DNA from: Gammaproteobacteria bacterium
GTDB lineage: Bacteria > Pseudomonadota > Gammaproteobacteria > Burkholderiales > Nitrosomonadaceae
DNA length: 64,000 nt
Assembly (NCBI GenBank): GCA_015709615.1
Contig: CP054179.1
Location: forward strand, 682,001 to 746,000
Direction: 5' to 3'
The position numbers were made by a program, and so were the translations under genes. Below the pieces are notes generated by a model. The model made no database searches, was not told the DNA's origin, and saw only the letters and a list, made by a program, of their open reading frames with translations. Below are positions 8,491 to 17,979 of this stretch, piece after piece (position 1 is the stretch's first letter; each line of letters opens with the position of its first letter).

Positions 8491-11400
8491 TCAAGCCCAG
8501 TGGGAGGTAATAATCGGATCCAGAATCGCTGCGTAATCGGGCGGCAGCAGGAATTCACCAACTCCAGGCGGCGCATAACCGGCCGTCGCATTGACCAGAT
8601 CATCCACCTGCCGATCATGCAACGTCAAACCATCGGAAGTCCTGAACCGCTCGATGTGATTGGCCGATCCGAGATACCAGCCGTTGATCACGACTTTATC
8701 CATGGTTCCTATGATACTGACTTCCAGGTCATCGCCAGCACGCTGAAACCATAGCTGAGCAGCGTTGATACCGGGCAGGAATCGTACGGTATCGGTATTT
8801 CCCAGCGTCGCATCACTGTCGATCAGCGTATCGGCACCATAATTCCGGCCAAAAATATAAACATCGTTACCGCTCCCGCCTATCAACGTATCATTGCCTT
8901 CTTTGCCATTGAGGCGGTCATTACCAGCTCCACCTTGCAGTATGTTCCCGGCACTGTTACCGGTTAGCTGATTGTTCAGTTCGTTACCGGTGCCATCGAT
9001 CGCCACACTACCGGTTAAAACAAGATTTTCGACGTTTGCACTTAACGAGAAAGTGACGCTCGATCTCACTCTATCGGTTCCTTCAGCGCTGAATTCGATA
9101 ACCGAATCGCCCACGTTGTCGACTACATACACATCGTCGCCGCTGCCGCCGATCAGCACGTCGTTCCCTTCTTTGCCATCCAGCTTGTCGTTACCCGACA
9201 TACCGATAAGCCTATTGCCGGTGCTATTACCGGTCAATTCATTATCGAGTTCATTACCCGTTCCGTCGATCACACCGGTACCGATAAGGCGAAGATTTTC
9301 CACATTGGCGCTCAGCGTATAGGTAATGGAAGGTCGAACGGTATCAATGCCTTCATCGAAGTTTTCCAGCACGGCATCCAATACGCTATTGACGGTATAG
9401 ACATCGTCGCCCGCTCCACCCGTCATACTGTCGTTACCCGCACCGCCATTAAGACGGTCATTACCGGCACCGCCAATCAAACTATCGTTACCGCCCAAAC
9501 CGTTGAGGATTTCGTTGCCGCTACCCCCAATCAACGTGTCGGCACCTGATGTGCCGTTGCTCGTCATACCCAAGTCACCGATATCGATAGTAAAAATATC
9601 CGCAGCGATCAGATTACCGGTATCTTTTGCGTTTATCTGCACGCTCAATAAACCGGTAGAATCCGGCGTACCGCTGAATGTCAGTGTCTCCGGATCAAAA
9701 TCGAGCCATGACGGCAAAGGATTGCCATCAGCCAACACCGCGCTGAAAGTGAGCAAGTCGCCGTCGTCCGGATCGGCAAAGGCATCCGGAGCCACGGTGT
9801 AACTGAAAACATTTCCCTTAATTGCTTTCTGATCGGGAAGCGCAATTGATAATTCGGGTGCTCGGTTGCTTTCCAGTTTTGTTTTAATCGTTGCCGGATC
9901 CCAAACGACACCATCTTCATTAAACAGGATCTGCTCGACAGCAAATGGATTAATGCCTTCATTTTCCAGGTAATTATGGATTGCAAGGGTATCCGCAGTG
10001 CCTATCAGAGCCAGTATCAAGTCATCGCCGGAACGACTGACGCGCACTTGATCCGGTGTAATACCATTAGCAAACAACACCGTATCGATCTTGCCGGCAG
10101 TCGTGTCACCACTGTCGATCGTATCCTGACCGGAACCTCTGCCGAACAAATAGGTGTCATTACCTGCTCCACCCGAGAGAAGATCGTTACCTGCGCCACC
10201 ATTGAGAATATCGTCACCATCACCACCTGCCAACGTATCGTTGCCGCCTTCGCCATAAATTACGTCATTCTCGTCGTTGCCCACGATGTGGTTGTCCATT
10301 TCCTGCGGATCAATCGAGAACGCGGGACCAGTCAGCGCGATCAGATCCGCCACGGGTAATACCGACCCATCGCCAAACTGTATGCGTTCCAATCCCATGC
10401 CGGGTAGATCGGTCGAATTCGGCAGTACGATTTCAACACCGCCGCCCGCCCATGACAAAGCGATCGTAGCGTGCATGGTTTGGCTGTAGAGCACCTCAAC
10501 AGCGCTCGGATCATCACCGCCGTAGCGGACGGCACGCACCCCCTCAACCGCCCGTTGCCCCGATATGATGGTGATTTCGCCCGGATCGATCCCTGCCAAG
10601 CGTAATACATCCTGTGCAACCGGTTTTGCTTCCAGGGTGTAATTCAAATGTAAGCCTACACCTTCTCTGCCGCCATTGCTTTCAATCTGCCACAGCTGCG
10701 TTCCTGTATCCCAAATCGTATCGAAACCGGTTTCTCCGGCCAGCATGACATAGGTATCCTGACTGAACTTACCATCGAGAAAATCATTTCCGTCACCGCC
10801 GATCAATATATCCCGGGCATGGTTACCGGACAGCGCATCATTCCCCGTGTTTCCATAAAGAAATCCGCCGATATTCGGTGCGATATCGGTGAAGTAATAC
10901 ACTTCATTATTCAGTGCGATTTTTCCTGATGCATAAAGCGTATCATCCCCGCCGCCACCGTCAATCAGCGAAATCTCACTGGCTGAGGCAACATCGCTTT
11001 GCCCATGCCCATCGTTGTATTGATAACCGTTACCGTGTTTGTACCCTACGATGACATTATCGCCGTCGCCGCCTTGAATGCGCTCGACCTGCATATTGAT
11101 GGTCGTGGTGGTTTGCCAATAGTTCTGAAGCCCGCTGGGAAATGGTGACGTTAAAACTTGACCACCGGTGATAAAACCGATAATTGCACCGTTTTCATAG
11201 ACAGGTAACAGATCATCGGTGCTCATACCTGTCGCATCCAGCTCTTCGAGCAGCCGCAGCCATTCGGCAATCGGAATAAAGTGCCGCTCGGATGACGAAC
11301 TCGTCTCCGGGGTGTCAGGAAGCACTGCATCGATCAGATCAACCGTCGTTCTGGAACCCTCAGAACTATCGAATTGCCGCCGGATGATGGCGGTATCGGC

Positions 11401-14400
11401 GGCGGTATCCACCAATACAAAATGTTGCAGCACGATTTCTGTTTCAGAAGCAGTCACCGATTCCGTTCGGTAAGTTGCATCGTCTATCCGCGTATAAGAA
11501 CCAAAATTCGCACCGTAGCGGTTACCCAGTAAATCATTGATCCATTCTGCACGTGCAGTACCTAGAAAATCCGCTTGCAATTGCGCAATATCGGTATCGG
11601 AATCAGATGTCGCAAGCCAGTCGGCAACATTGATTGCCGCGCCGTTTTCCTGACGGATCGTCCAAATATGCGGCGACACGAAATAATCCTGCAACGTCAA
11701 CATGGGGCCGCCGCCATGTAATGTCAGGATCAAATCATTACCTGTCCGATCGTGCCGCAGATCGGTCAGTGCCGCACCTTCCGTCAGCGCTATGATGCTC
11801 ATGCCGTCCGCCACTTCCACCGCCACGTCGTTTCCCGCCGACATCCAACCGAAAAGATAAGTATCGGTGCCCTCGCCACCGATGAGTATGTCGTCACCTG
11901 CGCTACCGTCGAGAGTATCGTTGCCTGCATTACCTTCCATGCGATCATCAGCGATCGTGCCCAGCAAGCTATCATCGCCCGATGTTCCGCCAAGAATGCT
12001 CTCGGCAAGCCCAGTGATCTCACCGGCATTCAGCAACGAATGATCATTGAACCGCAGCGCTGAAATATTCGGTCCTTGGTTAAACCAGTCTTCAAAAAGC
12101 ATGCTGTCTTGCGTATCTCCAATACGCATCAGCAAGCTGCCGTCCGCCAATGCAAAGAAACGCAGATCGCTTGGGGCGATACCGGCACCTAGTTGAACTT
12201 CATCACCGGCTGCGTCTTCGCTGGCCGCCGCTGTAATCGTGTCGGCACCGTCGCCGCGATTGAAAGTATAAATATCGGCGCCACCACCTCCGGTATAGCG
12301 ATCGGCACCGGCGCCGCCTTGCAACGTATCCTTGCCAACCTGGCCGAATAGCGCATCATTCCCCGTTCCACCGGCAATCAGATCATCGCCGGCGTCGCCT
12401 AACAGGAAATCGTCACCGCCGTAACCTTTGAGAGTATCGTTGTTGATGCCGCCCTGGATGAAATCCGCGCCCGCACCGCCATAGGCTTGTACGATCGGTT
12501 GTCCGGAATCAACCGTAATGGACGACAAATTCAGCACAACCGCCTTGTGTAAGTTCTCGCTGACCCAAGTCTCCAGGTTGATTGAATTGTTGCCGTGATC
12601 AAATTGAATTTGTGCAGCCATGCCATAAAGCGCATTCCGTAGATCCAGCGCTCCGCCATTTGCCAGGAAAACGCGCAAAACACCGGAATCACCCAGCCAT
12701 GTCGCACCTAACGGTGTATTCGATGTCGGTGCGCTAGAATTTGCCGTTGAGCCTTGCGATTCACCGGTCAACTTGGCCACTGCGCCCATTGGCATACCGC
12801 TACTACCGGCATCGGCCAGCATAATGATATTGTTTCCTTCCAGATCGTTGATCGAATCGCCTTCTTCTACGTCGAGATAGGTATCGTCACCTGCTCCGCC
12901 GTACAACTCATCGTTTCCAGCTCCACCGGTCAACGTATCCTTGCCGCCTCCGCCAATAAGCCGATCAGCGTCCGCGCCGCCATCCAGAAAGTCGTCGCCC
13001 TGATAGGGCAACGAGATTCCTTTGTCGTCGCCGACAAGCACATCGATGCCCGCGCCGCCGGCAAGATAATCGGAACCTCCACCCCCTGTCAGCTCATCAT
13101 TGCCGTTACCGCCGCTTAAATAATCGTTGCCATGCAAAGATGCATCCAATCTTGACTGATTATTATCTCCTACCAACACGTCATCACCATCCTGCCCAAG
13201 GATAGTATCGCTGCCCGCTTCGCCAAAAACCACGTCGCTATCGGCGCCGCCATCAACAGAATCGTTACCGCCTCCCGCAAAGATCCAGTCTTTACCGGAA
13301 CCGCTCGCGATAACATCATCGCCGCCAACTGTCATGGCGGCCTCCGAGGATGATGCACCGAAGTTAAACTTACGGTTGTAGGTGTTAACATTATCCTTGC
13401 TGCTGGTTGAACGATCGACTTTCCAATCTCTATCAAAAGACTCGACGTTGAGATCGCCCTCAATCATGTCGTCTCCACCCAGCCCGAGCAAAATATCTTT
13501 GCCCGTACCGCCCATCAGGATGTCATTACCATCATTGCCGATGAGCGTATCATCACCTGCGCCGCCATCGAGCAGATCGCCTCTTTCGCCGCTTCCGGTT
13601 TGCGTGTTGCTCAGCGTATATGCGGCATCCAGGGTATACTCAGTGTCAGCGTAAATCCTGTCGTTGTTCAATTGCCCTTGGATAATGTCGCTATCGGCGC
13701 CGCCCAGTATCACGTCGTCACCCTTACCACCGGACAAAATATCCTCATCCGCTCCACCCTCGATACGATCCCTGCCGTCCTTGCCGTCAACCTCGTCATT
13801 ACCACCGAGACTGCGAATATGATCGTTCTCATCGCTGCCATACAAAAAATCCTCACGGTCCGCTTCTTGTTCCGCGCCGACGACAATATTACCTAGCTCG
13901 TCATAATCAATGGGCTTTTCCGGTTTCAAATCACCTACGATGATTCGATCCAATACCGGCGCATCGGTAGGCGCATTATCGCCCAGGGTAATCCCCAGCT
14001 TGCCATCGCTCCAATTTTTTATCCGCACCCTGGCGCTACCGGCAGCCCCGGTAAAACTGACGAACAAGTCATTGCTGCCATTATCCTGAGCGGCAAGGAG
14101 ATAAACCAAATCGTTTCTCTGATCCATCCAGGTATCGCCGATTTTTATCCAATCCTTACCGTCGGTCACACCGCTTCTACCTTGTGCGATCACAGCGCCG
14201 AATTGAATGGCCCCGATCCCATCGATATCCAGTACCGTATCCATACCGTCTCCAGGATTGACGATATAAGTATCCGAACCCGCGCCGCCTTCCAAGTAAT
14301 CATTGCCTTCCAGCCCTTTCAGCATGTCATCTCCCCCGCCGCCGTATAAATGATCTTCAACAGCGGAAGCGGCAGGATTATCCGGGTTCTCACCGCCGAA

Positions 14401-15825
14401 AAAATAACGCGGCGTGTTGCCTGACAGTGCGCCTTGCGAAATCTTGTACCCCGAGGCTGCATCTTCAAAATAATCATTGATATTTTGATAGCTATGATTG
14501 CTAGAACTGAATGAAGCGGTGGAATCCAGCGGATTCTTGTCTTCGATATTGAACCAATTTTTTCGTGTCAACATCGTCATGCGATCGACCAGATACGAAG
14601 AAGTCAGCGTGCCCGCGCCGCCATCCGGGTTGAAGAGATCCAGTTCACCGTTGGCGTTGAAAGCACCGTAATCAATCTTTTCTCCTTCCAGTACAAAAGG
14701 ATTCAGCGCAAGCAATGCAAAGCGGGTTGCCAGGCCGTCCTGATCAGTGCTTTCGATTTTTCCGATAATCGCACCGGGGGACAAATCGGATAACAGCGTC
14801 AACTGAGTTTTGCCCGCCGAATCCTTGAATTGCTCACTATTTTGCAATCCATAGAGATTTTCATAAAACTTGTCGCGATTACCCGTTTCAGTCTTCTGGC
14901 TTTCACTAAGCGCAATTTTTCCATTCTCGGGATTCAGTAAAATGATCCGCAAGGCATCGAGAGCGCATTCCAGCGTTTTACTGTTCGATCCTCCAATGTC
15001 CTTGGTCGAGCCGAAGGCGTCGATCAGTTTGTTGAGCTGTTCCTGGTTCAAATCGGACGCCAATTCGGAATACACGGAATAGACGGCTAAAGCATCGGTC
15101 AGCACTTGCTGGCTGTGATTTCGCGCACCGGGAGGATCGCTGATATCCGAAGCCATTTGATCTTCAACGATGACGTCAATTGCGGGAGCAACATCGAAAC
15201 CTAAGCCTGAAATCGGACTAATACCGGTTGCCGCTTCTATATTACTAATCTTGGATTGGTCGTATGTGGATGCAACGCCAAGAAAATCCAGAATCGCATA
15301 AGCCGCTGCATGGGAACCGGTAAAACCACCCACGCCCGGAGCGTTAAATAGGTACGCATGCGAAATATGATCGGCAAACACGGGCTCCGCAACCAGCCCC
15401 GCCGCCAGAAAACCACCCAAACTGTGGCCTGTGACGGTAAAACTTTGCGGAAGTATTCCATTCTCAATCCATTCGGCAACTTTAAACTTGAGACTGACAT
15501 ATTGCGGTTGCAGCGTTGTATCGCCTAACCAGGTGATATTAATCAGATCCGTCAATAGATCCCTTAAATCACCTCCTTCTGTACCACGTATGGCGAGAAA
15601 TGTTTCTCCAGAAATTTTATCGCTAAATACCGTTGCAGAAAGGCCGGTGACATCGGTATGTTGAGCAACGACATGATAAGTTTCGGTAAAAGCGCGAGCT
15701 TGATTAGCAGATAATTCCGCTTTTTTTAATTCGAATTCAGATGGATCGCCGGAAATTAAATTCTGTGCATATGATGCAAGTGCTAATTCAGCTTGTTTGA
15801 AATACTCGGCAAATTGACTCATCAT
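8491..15825 (-). CDS. Giant RTX (haemolysin-type calcium-binding) protein with lipase-like N-terminal domain
   Basis: This 2,444-residue protein starts with an alpha/beta-hydrolase domain of the lipase class 3 type: FLAIRGTEGG (about residues 76-85) is the oxyanion region and VTGHSLGGFL (131-140) carries the presumed nucleophile Ser135; a downstream ARNHSQQ may supply the histidine. From about residue 480 to 2380 it is filled with blocks of GGxGxDxLx nonapeptides, separated by haemolysin-related segments of the DDLILAL type and one dystroglycan/cadherin-like Ig domain near residue 1988 (NRAPELSIALPDQ). There is no N-terminal signal peptide, and the C-terminus ends in a short hydrophobic-acidic tail, which fits type I secretion. 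It is likely an extracellular calcium-dependent lipase or toxin. No TolC/HlyB/HlyD genes are in the window. A GGAAAAG site precedes the tandem ATGs. Confidence 0.9.
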   Translation of the reverse strand: MMSQFAEYFKQAELALASYAQNLISGDPSEFELKKAELSANQARAFTETYHVVAQHTDVTGLSATVFSDKISGETFLAIRGTEGGDLRDLLTDLINITWLGDTTLQPQYVSLKFKVAEWIENGILPQSFTVTGHSLGGFLAAGLVAEPVFADHISHAYLFNAPGVGGFTGSHAAAYAILDFLGVASTYDQSKISNIEAATGISPISGLGFDVAPAIDVIVEDQMASDISDPPGARNHSQQVLTDALAVYSVYSELASDLNQEQLNKLIDAFGSTKDIGGSNSKTLECALDALRIILLNPENGKIALSESQKTETGNRDKFYENLYGLQNSEQFKDSAGKTQLTLLSDLSPGAIIGKIESTDQDGLATRFALLALNPFVLEGEKIDYGAFNANGELDLFNPDGGAGTLTSSYLVDRMTMLTRKNWFNIEDKNPLDSTASFSSSNHSYQNINDYFEDAASGYKISQGALSGNTPRYFFGGENPDNPAASAVEDHLYGGGGDDMLKGLEGNDYLEGGAGSDTYIVNPGDGMDTVLDIDGIGAIQFGAVIAQGRSGVTDGKDWIKIGDTWMDQRNDLVYLLAAQDNGSNDLFVSFTGAAGSARVRIKNWSDGKLGITLGDNAPTDAPVLDRIIVGDLKPEKPIDYDELGNIVVGAEQEADREDFLYGSDENDHIRSLGGNDEVDGKDGRDRIEGGADEDILSGGKGDDVILGGADSDIIQGQLNNDRIYADTEYTLDAAYTLSNTQTGSGERGDLLDGGAGDDTLIGNDGNDILMGGTGKDILLGLGGDDMIEGDLNVESFDRDWKVDRSTSSKDNVNTYNRKFNFGASSSEAAMTVGGDDVIASGSGKDWIFAGGGNDSVDGGADSDVVFGEAGSDTILGQDGDDVLVGDNNQSRLDASLHGNDYLSGGNGNDELTGGGGSDYLAGGAGIDVLVGDDKGISLPYQGDDFLDGGADADRLIGGGGKDTLTGGAGNDELYGGAGDDTYLDVEEGDSINDLEGNNIIMLADAGSSGMPMGAVAKLTGESQGSTANSSAPTSNTPLGATWLGDSGVLRVFLANGGALDLRNALYGMAAQIQFDHGNNSINLETWVSENLHKAVVLNLSSITVDSGQPIVQAYGGAGADFIQGGINNDTLKGYGGDDFLLGDAGDDLIAGGTGNDALFGQVGKDTLQGGAGADRYTGGGGADIYTFNRGDGADTITAAASEDAAGDEVQLGAGIAPSDLRFFALADGSLLMRIGDTQDSMLFEDWFNQGPNISALRFNDHSLLNAGEITGLAESILGGTSGDDSLLGTIADDRMEGNAGNDTLDGSAGDDILIGGEGTDTYLFGWMSAGNDVAVEVADGMSIIALTEGAALTDLRHDRTGNDLILTLHGGGPMLTLQDYFVSPHIWTIRQENGAAINVADWLATSDSDTDIAQLQADFLGTARAEWINDLLGNRYGANFGSYTRIDDATYRTESVTASETEIVLQHFVLVDTAADTAIIRRQFDSSEGSRTTVDLIDAVLPDTPETSSSSERHFIPIAEWLRLLEELDATGMSTDDLLPVYENGAIIGFITGGQVLTSPFPSGLQNYWQTTTTINMQVERIQGGDGDNVIVGYKHGNGYQYNDGHGQSDVASASEISLIDGGGGDDTLYASGKIALNNEVYYFTDIAPNIGGFLYGNTGNDALSGNHARDILIGGDGNDFLDGKFSQDTYVMLAGETGFDTIWDTGTQLWQIESNGGREGVGLHLNYTLEAKPVAQDVLRLAGIDPGEITIISGQRAVEGVRAVRYGGDDPSAVEVLYSQTMHATIALSWAGGGVEIVLPNSTDLPGMGLERIQFGDGSVLPVADLIALTGPAFSIDPQEMDNHIVGNDENDVIYGEGGNDTLAGGDGDDILNGGAGNDLLSGGAGNDTYLFGRGSGQDTIDSGDTTAGKIDTVLFANGITPDQVRVSRSGDDLILALIGTADTLAIHNYLENEGINPFAVEQILFNEDGVVWDPATIKTKLESNRAPELSIALPDQKAIKGNVFSYTVAPDAFADPDDGDLLTFSAVLADGNPLPSWLDFDPETLTFSGTPDSTGLLSVQINAKDTGNLIAADIFTIDIGDLGMTSNGTSGADTLIGGSGNEILNGLGGNDSLIGGAGNDRLNGGAGNDSMTGGAGDDVYTVNSVLDAVLENFDEGIDTVRPSITYTLSANVENLRLIGTGVIDGTGNELDNELTGNSTGNRLIGMSGNDKLDGKEGNDVLIGGSGDDVYVVDNVGDSVIEFSAEGTDRVRSSVTFSLSANVENLVLTGSVAIDGTGNELNNQLTGNSAGNILQGGAGNDRLNGKEGNDTLIGGSGNDVYIFGRNYGADTLIDSDATLGNTDTVRFLPGINAAQLWFQRAGDDLEVSIIGTMDKVVINGWYLGSANHIERFRTSDGLTLHDRQVDDLVNATAGYAPPGVGEFLLPPDYAAILDPIITSHWA
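8840..14350 (-). repeat. RTX nonapeptide repeat blocks within the giant protein
   Basis: The coding strand holds many imperfect copies of a 27-base unit encoding GG-x-G-x-D-x-L/I-x, arranged in at least eight clusters. The last clusters (about 8880-9560) contain two near-duplicate stretches of about 95 residues, each consisting of nonapeptides followed by a NVENL-type spacer and DGTGNEL. In other calcium-binding RTX proteins such repeats coil into beta-rolls that fold only in external calcium. The similarity between clusters suggests growth by internal duplication. Confidence 0.85.
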
Positions 15826-15834
15826 CTTTTCCTA

Positions 15835-16272
15835 TCAGTTTTCTATAAAGATTTGTTTCTGTAAATCAGTAATATCTACTTTGTCAGGACAACTGTAAGA
15901 TGATGAATGCCACGGACCTGGCATATCACCACCAACTCTTGCATAGCCGACCGATTCACCGAGGAATTTGCTGTCGTATACTCGATACACTCCATAGTGG
16001 CTCCGCCACATTTCTGGATTTCCTCTGATCAGATAAATCGTGGATGATTCGTAGTAATACTCATCTCCAGCTTTCACATTCTTCTTGTACGGGATTGATA
16101 TCTGCCCATACCGATCAAATCTCTCAGCCGGCAACTTCACCGTCTCATACACCCTGATACCCCCATCAATCGCGCAAAGCCGTTTAACTTCTCTATCCAG
16201 CCGGTCTTTTTCCGTAAAAAAAGCGGCATAAACGATCAATGCAGCAATCAGGAGCAAAACGACTTTTTTCAT
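15835..16272 (-). CDS. Small membrane-anchored protein next to RTX lipase (possible partner)
   Basis: The ATG at 16272 follows GGAGG with eight spacer bases and gives 145 residues; an earlier ATG at 16287 lies upstream of that ribosome site and is less likely. The protein has one N-terminal hydrophobic helix (VVLLLIAALIVYAAFF), then a soluble domain with the strings RLCAIDGGIRVYETVKLP, WRSHYGVYRVYDSKFLGESV and GDMPGPWHSSSYSCP. I recognise it as a family of small uncharacterised proteins but know no function. It ends nine bases before the RTX gene on the same strand, so the two are surely co-transcribed. An immunity or chaperone role for the lipase-like protein is only inference. Confidence 0.75.
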   Translation of the reverse strand: MKKVVLLLIAALIVYAAFFTEKDRLDREVKRLCAIDGGIRVYETVKLPAERFDRYGQISIPYKKNVKAGDEYYYESSTIYLIRGNPEMWRSHYGVYRVYDSKFLGESVGYARVGGDMPGPWHSSSYSCPDKVDITDLQKQIFIEN

Positions 16273-16296
16273 ATAGCAAGCCTCCATTGGTATGCG

Positions 16297-16581
16297 TTAA
16301 GCGCTACCGCAAAGATCCACCCATACCGCAGTGAATTTTGGGAAATAACGGTCATTTCTCACAGAGTCTTTATTGCAGACGAGTGTTTTTCGATAATGCG
16401 AAACATAAGCAATACCGTTACCACTTCGATCAGTGCTGGTTGATTGAGCACCTTGGCCGGTATCCACGATTCCGAGCAATCGTGGGTTTGTATCGCCGCA
16501 TTCATGACATTGTAAGGACGTCAGTTGAACACTCTGCGTGAATATCAATCCACTGCTTGGTGCTGGCAACGAGATAACCAA
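16297..16581 (-). CDS. Doubtful small ORF, possibly a frameshifted remnant
   Basis: The open frame of 94 codons has only a TTG start and no clear ribosome site. Its 3' part (AYVSHYRKTLVCNKDSVRND and onward to VWVDLCGSA) looks protein-like and has a CxxC. In the +1 frame just upstream a second protein-like stretch (TWVAGIGYVPMKKGFGYLVA) runs into a stop near 16500. Two protein-like segments in different frames on one strand suggest a decayed gene, but I do not recognise a parent family. It precedes the membrane-anchored small protein by 25 bases. Confidence 0.3.
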   Translation of the reverse strand: MVISLPAPSSGLIFTQSVQLTSLQCHECGDTNPRLLGIVDTGQGAQSTSTDRSGNGIAYVSHYRKTLVCNKDSVRNDRYFPKFTAVWVDLCGSA

Positions 16582-16812
16582 ACCCTTTCTTCATCGGCAC
16601 ATAGCCGATACCGGCAACCCAGGTTTGGTTGGTTGATAGTTATGCTTGGAACGGATAAGGACAAACTGCACGCAGCCCGCTGCGCATTCCGGTTTCAGGT
16701 TTGGCAGTTATGCTGACGATGCGCGGCATCTCATTTCCAGTTTGGAGGTTATTTTTTCAGACAACCCGAAGTCCTGGCACTGAAACCGGGTTGCATCATT
16801 GCAGGCGCAAAC

Positions 16813-17979
16813 TCAGGCGGGATTTACCAGTTTCTTATGCGGCAAAACGGTAAATAACAACCCTAAACCAGCCAGCAACATGCCGTAGGTCGTGGGTTCA
16901 GGAACTGCAACGATAGGGGAAAGCAAGAATGCCCGCGATCCTCCGCCAGGTGAACTTTCCAGATGCCCCCAGCCGACGATTTGTCCATGATTATTGATAC
17001 CAACGGCCGAAAGTTCACTCCAGCCGGCTGCAACGACCGGCTCAAGTAATGAGAGGTCGGTTATTACGCCATCGCTATAGAGAAAAGAACTGTGATCGCA
17101 GAAGTCACAGAAATTATTGATTCCCCCTATCATCTGACCAAGATCATTGATGCCGTCGGCGCGGCTGTCGATAAGCGCGCTTAGACCGGTCATGCCCGCG
17201 CCATTCGCACCCGTGGCAAATGCTTGCGCTGAATAAAAACCAATAAAGTCGTCATAAAATCCGGAAAATCCCGCAACCTGCCCTGAATTGTTGATGTCTC
17301 TGGCGATACTGTGAGTCGTGCTGCTCAAGGTACCCAAATCGGTCATTCCCAGGCCGTTTGGACCGGTGATGAAGGCATGCTGGCTGGCAGAACCGGGAAT
17401 GGAAGAAACTCCAGCTACTTGCCCGGCATCGTTAATACTATAAGCAGTACTGTAATCTCCCCCCAGGACACCTAAATCGGTCATTCCCACGCCATTTGCA
17501 CCGGTAATGAATGCATGATAAGCGGCATTCCCCGCTGTCGAAGAAACTCCCACTACCTGTCCCGCATTGTTAATGCCGTATGCAATGCTGTAATTTCCGC
17601 CCAAAGTGCCTAAATCCGTCATTCCCGCACCGTTTGCACCGGTAATGAAAGCATGCATGAAGCCATCGGCGGTAACAGAGTAGCCCGCCACACGCCCGGC
17701 ATTGTTGATATCGGAGGCATAACTCCTGTTTCCGCCCAAGGTATCCAGATAGCTCATACCGATCCCATTGGGGCCGGTTATGAAGGCGCGATCGACTCCG
17801 TTGCCGTTACCTACCACTTGCCCGGAGTCGTTAATAGCTTGCGCGGTACTGTAAGTTCCGCCGAGAGTCCCTAAACCGATAATTGACCAGCTTGCGGTTG
17901 CAATTGATGGGAGCGAAATTACTGCGGTTCCCATGAGAAAAACTGCAGTGTGTTTAAATCGCGAAAAATTATTGCTCAT
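16813..17979 (-). CDS. PEP-CTERM protein built of HAF repeats
   Basis: The 388-residue product has a signal peptide (residues 1-29, ending SIATA), seven or so imperfect HAF-type repeats of about 45 residues each with the core GMTDLGTLGG...AYGINNAGQVVG, and a C-terminal sorting signal VPEPTTYGMLLAGLGLLF followed by basic residues. HAF repeats are thought to form beta-propeller-like blades. The PEP-CTERM tail directs export and processing by exosortase in exopolysaccharide-producing bacteria. No exosortase gene lies here. It stands alone, with its promoter in the 640-base gap upstream. Confidence 0.9.
   Translation of the reverse strand: MSNNFSRFKHTAVFLMGTAVISLPSIATASWSIIGLGTLGGTYSTAQAINDSGQVVGNGNGVDRAFITGPNGIGMSYLDTLGGNRSYASDINNAGRVAGYSVTADGFMHAFITGANGAGMTDLGTLGGNYSIAYGINNAGQVVGVSSTAGNAAYHAFITGANGVGMTDLGVLGGDYSTAYSINDAGQVAGVSSIPGSASQHAFITGPNGLGMTDLGTLSSTTHSIARDINNSGQVAGFSGFYDDFIGFYSAQAFATGANGAGMTGLSALIDSRADGINDLGQMIGGINNFCDFCDHSSFLYSDGVITDLSLLEPVVAAGWSELSAVGINNHGQIVGWGHLESSPGGGSRAFLLSPIVAVPEPTTYGMLLAGLGLLFTVLPHKKLVNPA
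17280..17880 (-). repeat. HAF repeat array in PEP-CTERM gene
   Basis: About four tandem, clearly related units of roughly 140 bases encode the pattern HAFITGANGxGMTDLGxLGG-x-YS-x-AY-x-IN. Successive units are similar at DNA level, for example the phrases around 17340, 17470 and 17610, which suggests recent duplication. The repeats are in frame and uninterrupted. Confidence 0.75.

Noticed and set aside
8840..14350. CRISPR-like short repeats
   Set aside because: The repeat units are in-frame coding repeats (GGxGxDxLx) of a single RTX gene with imperfect spacing and no spacers.
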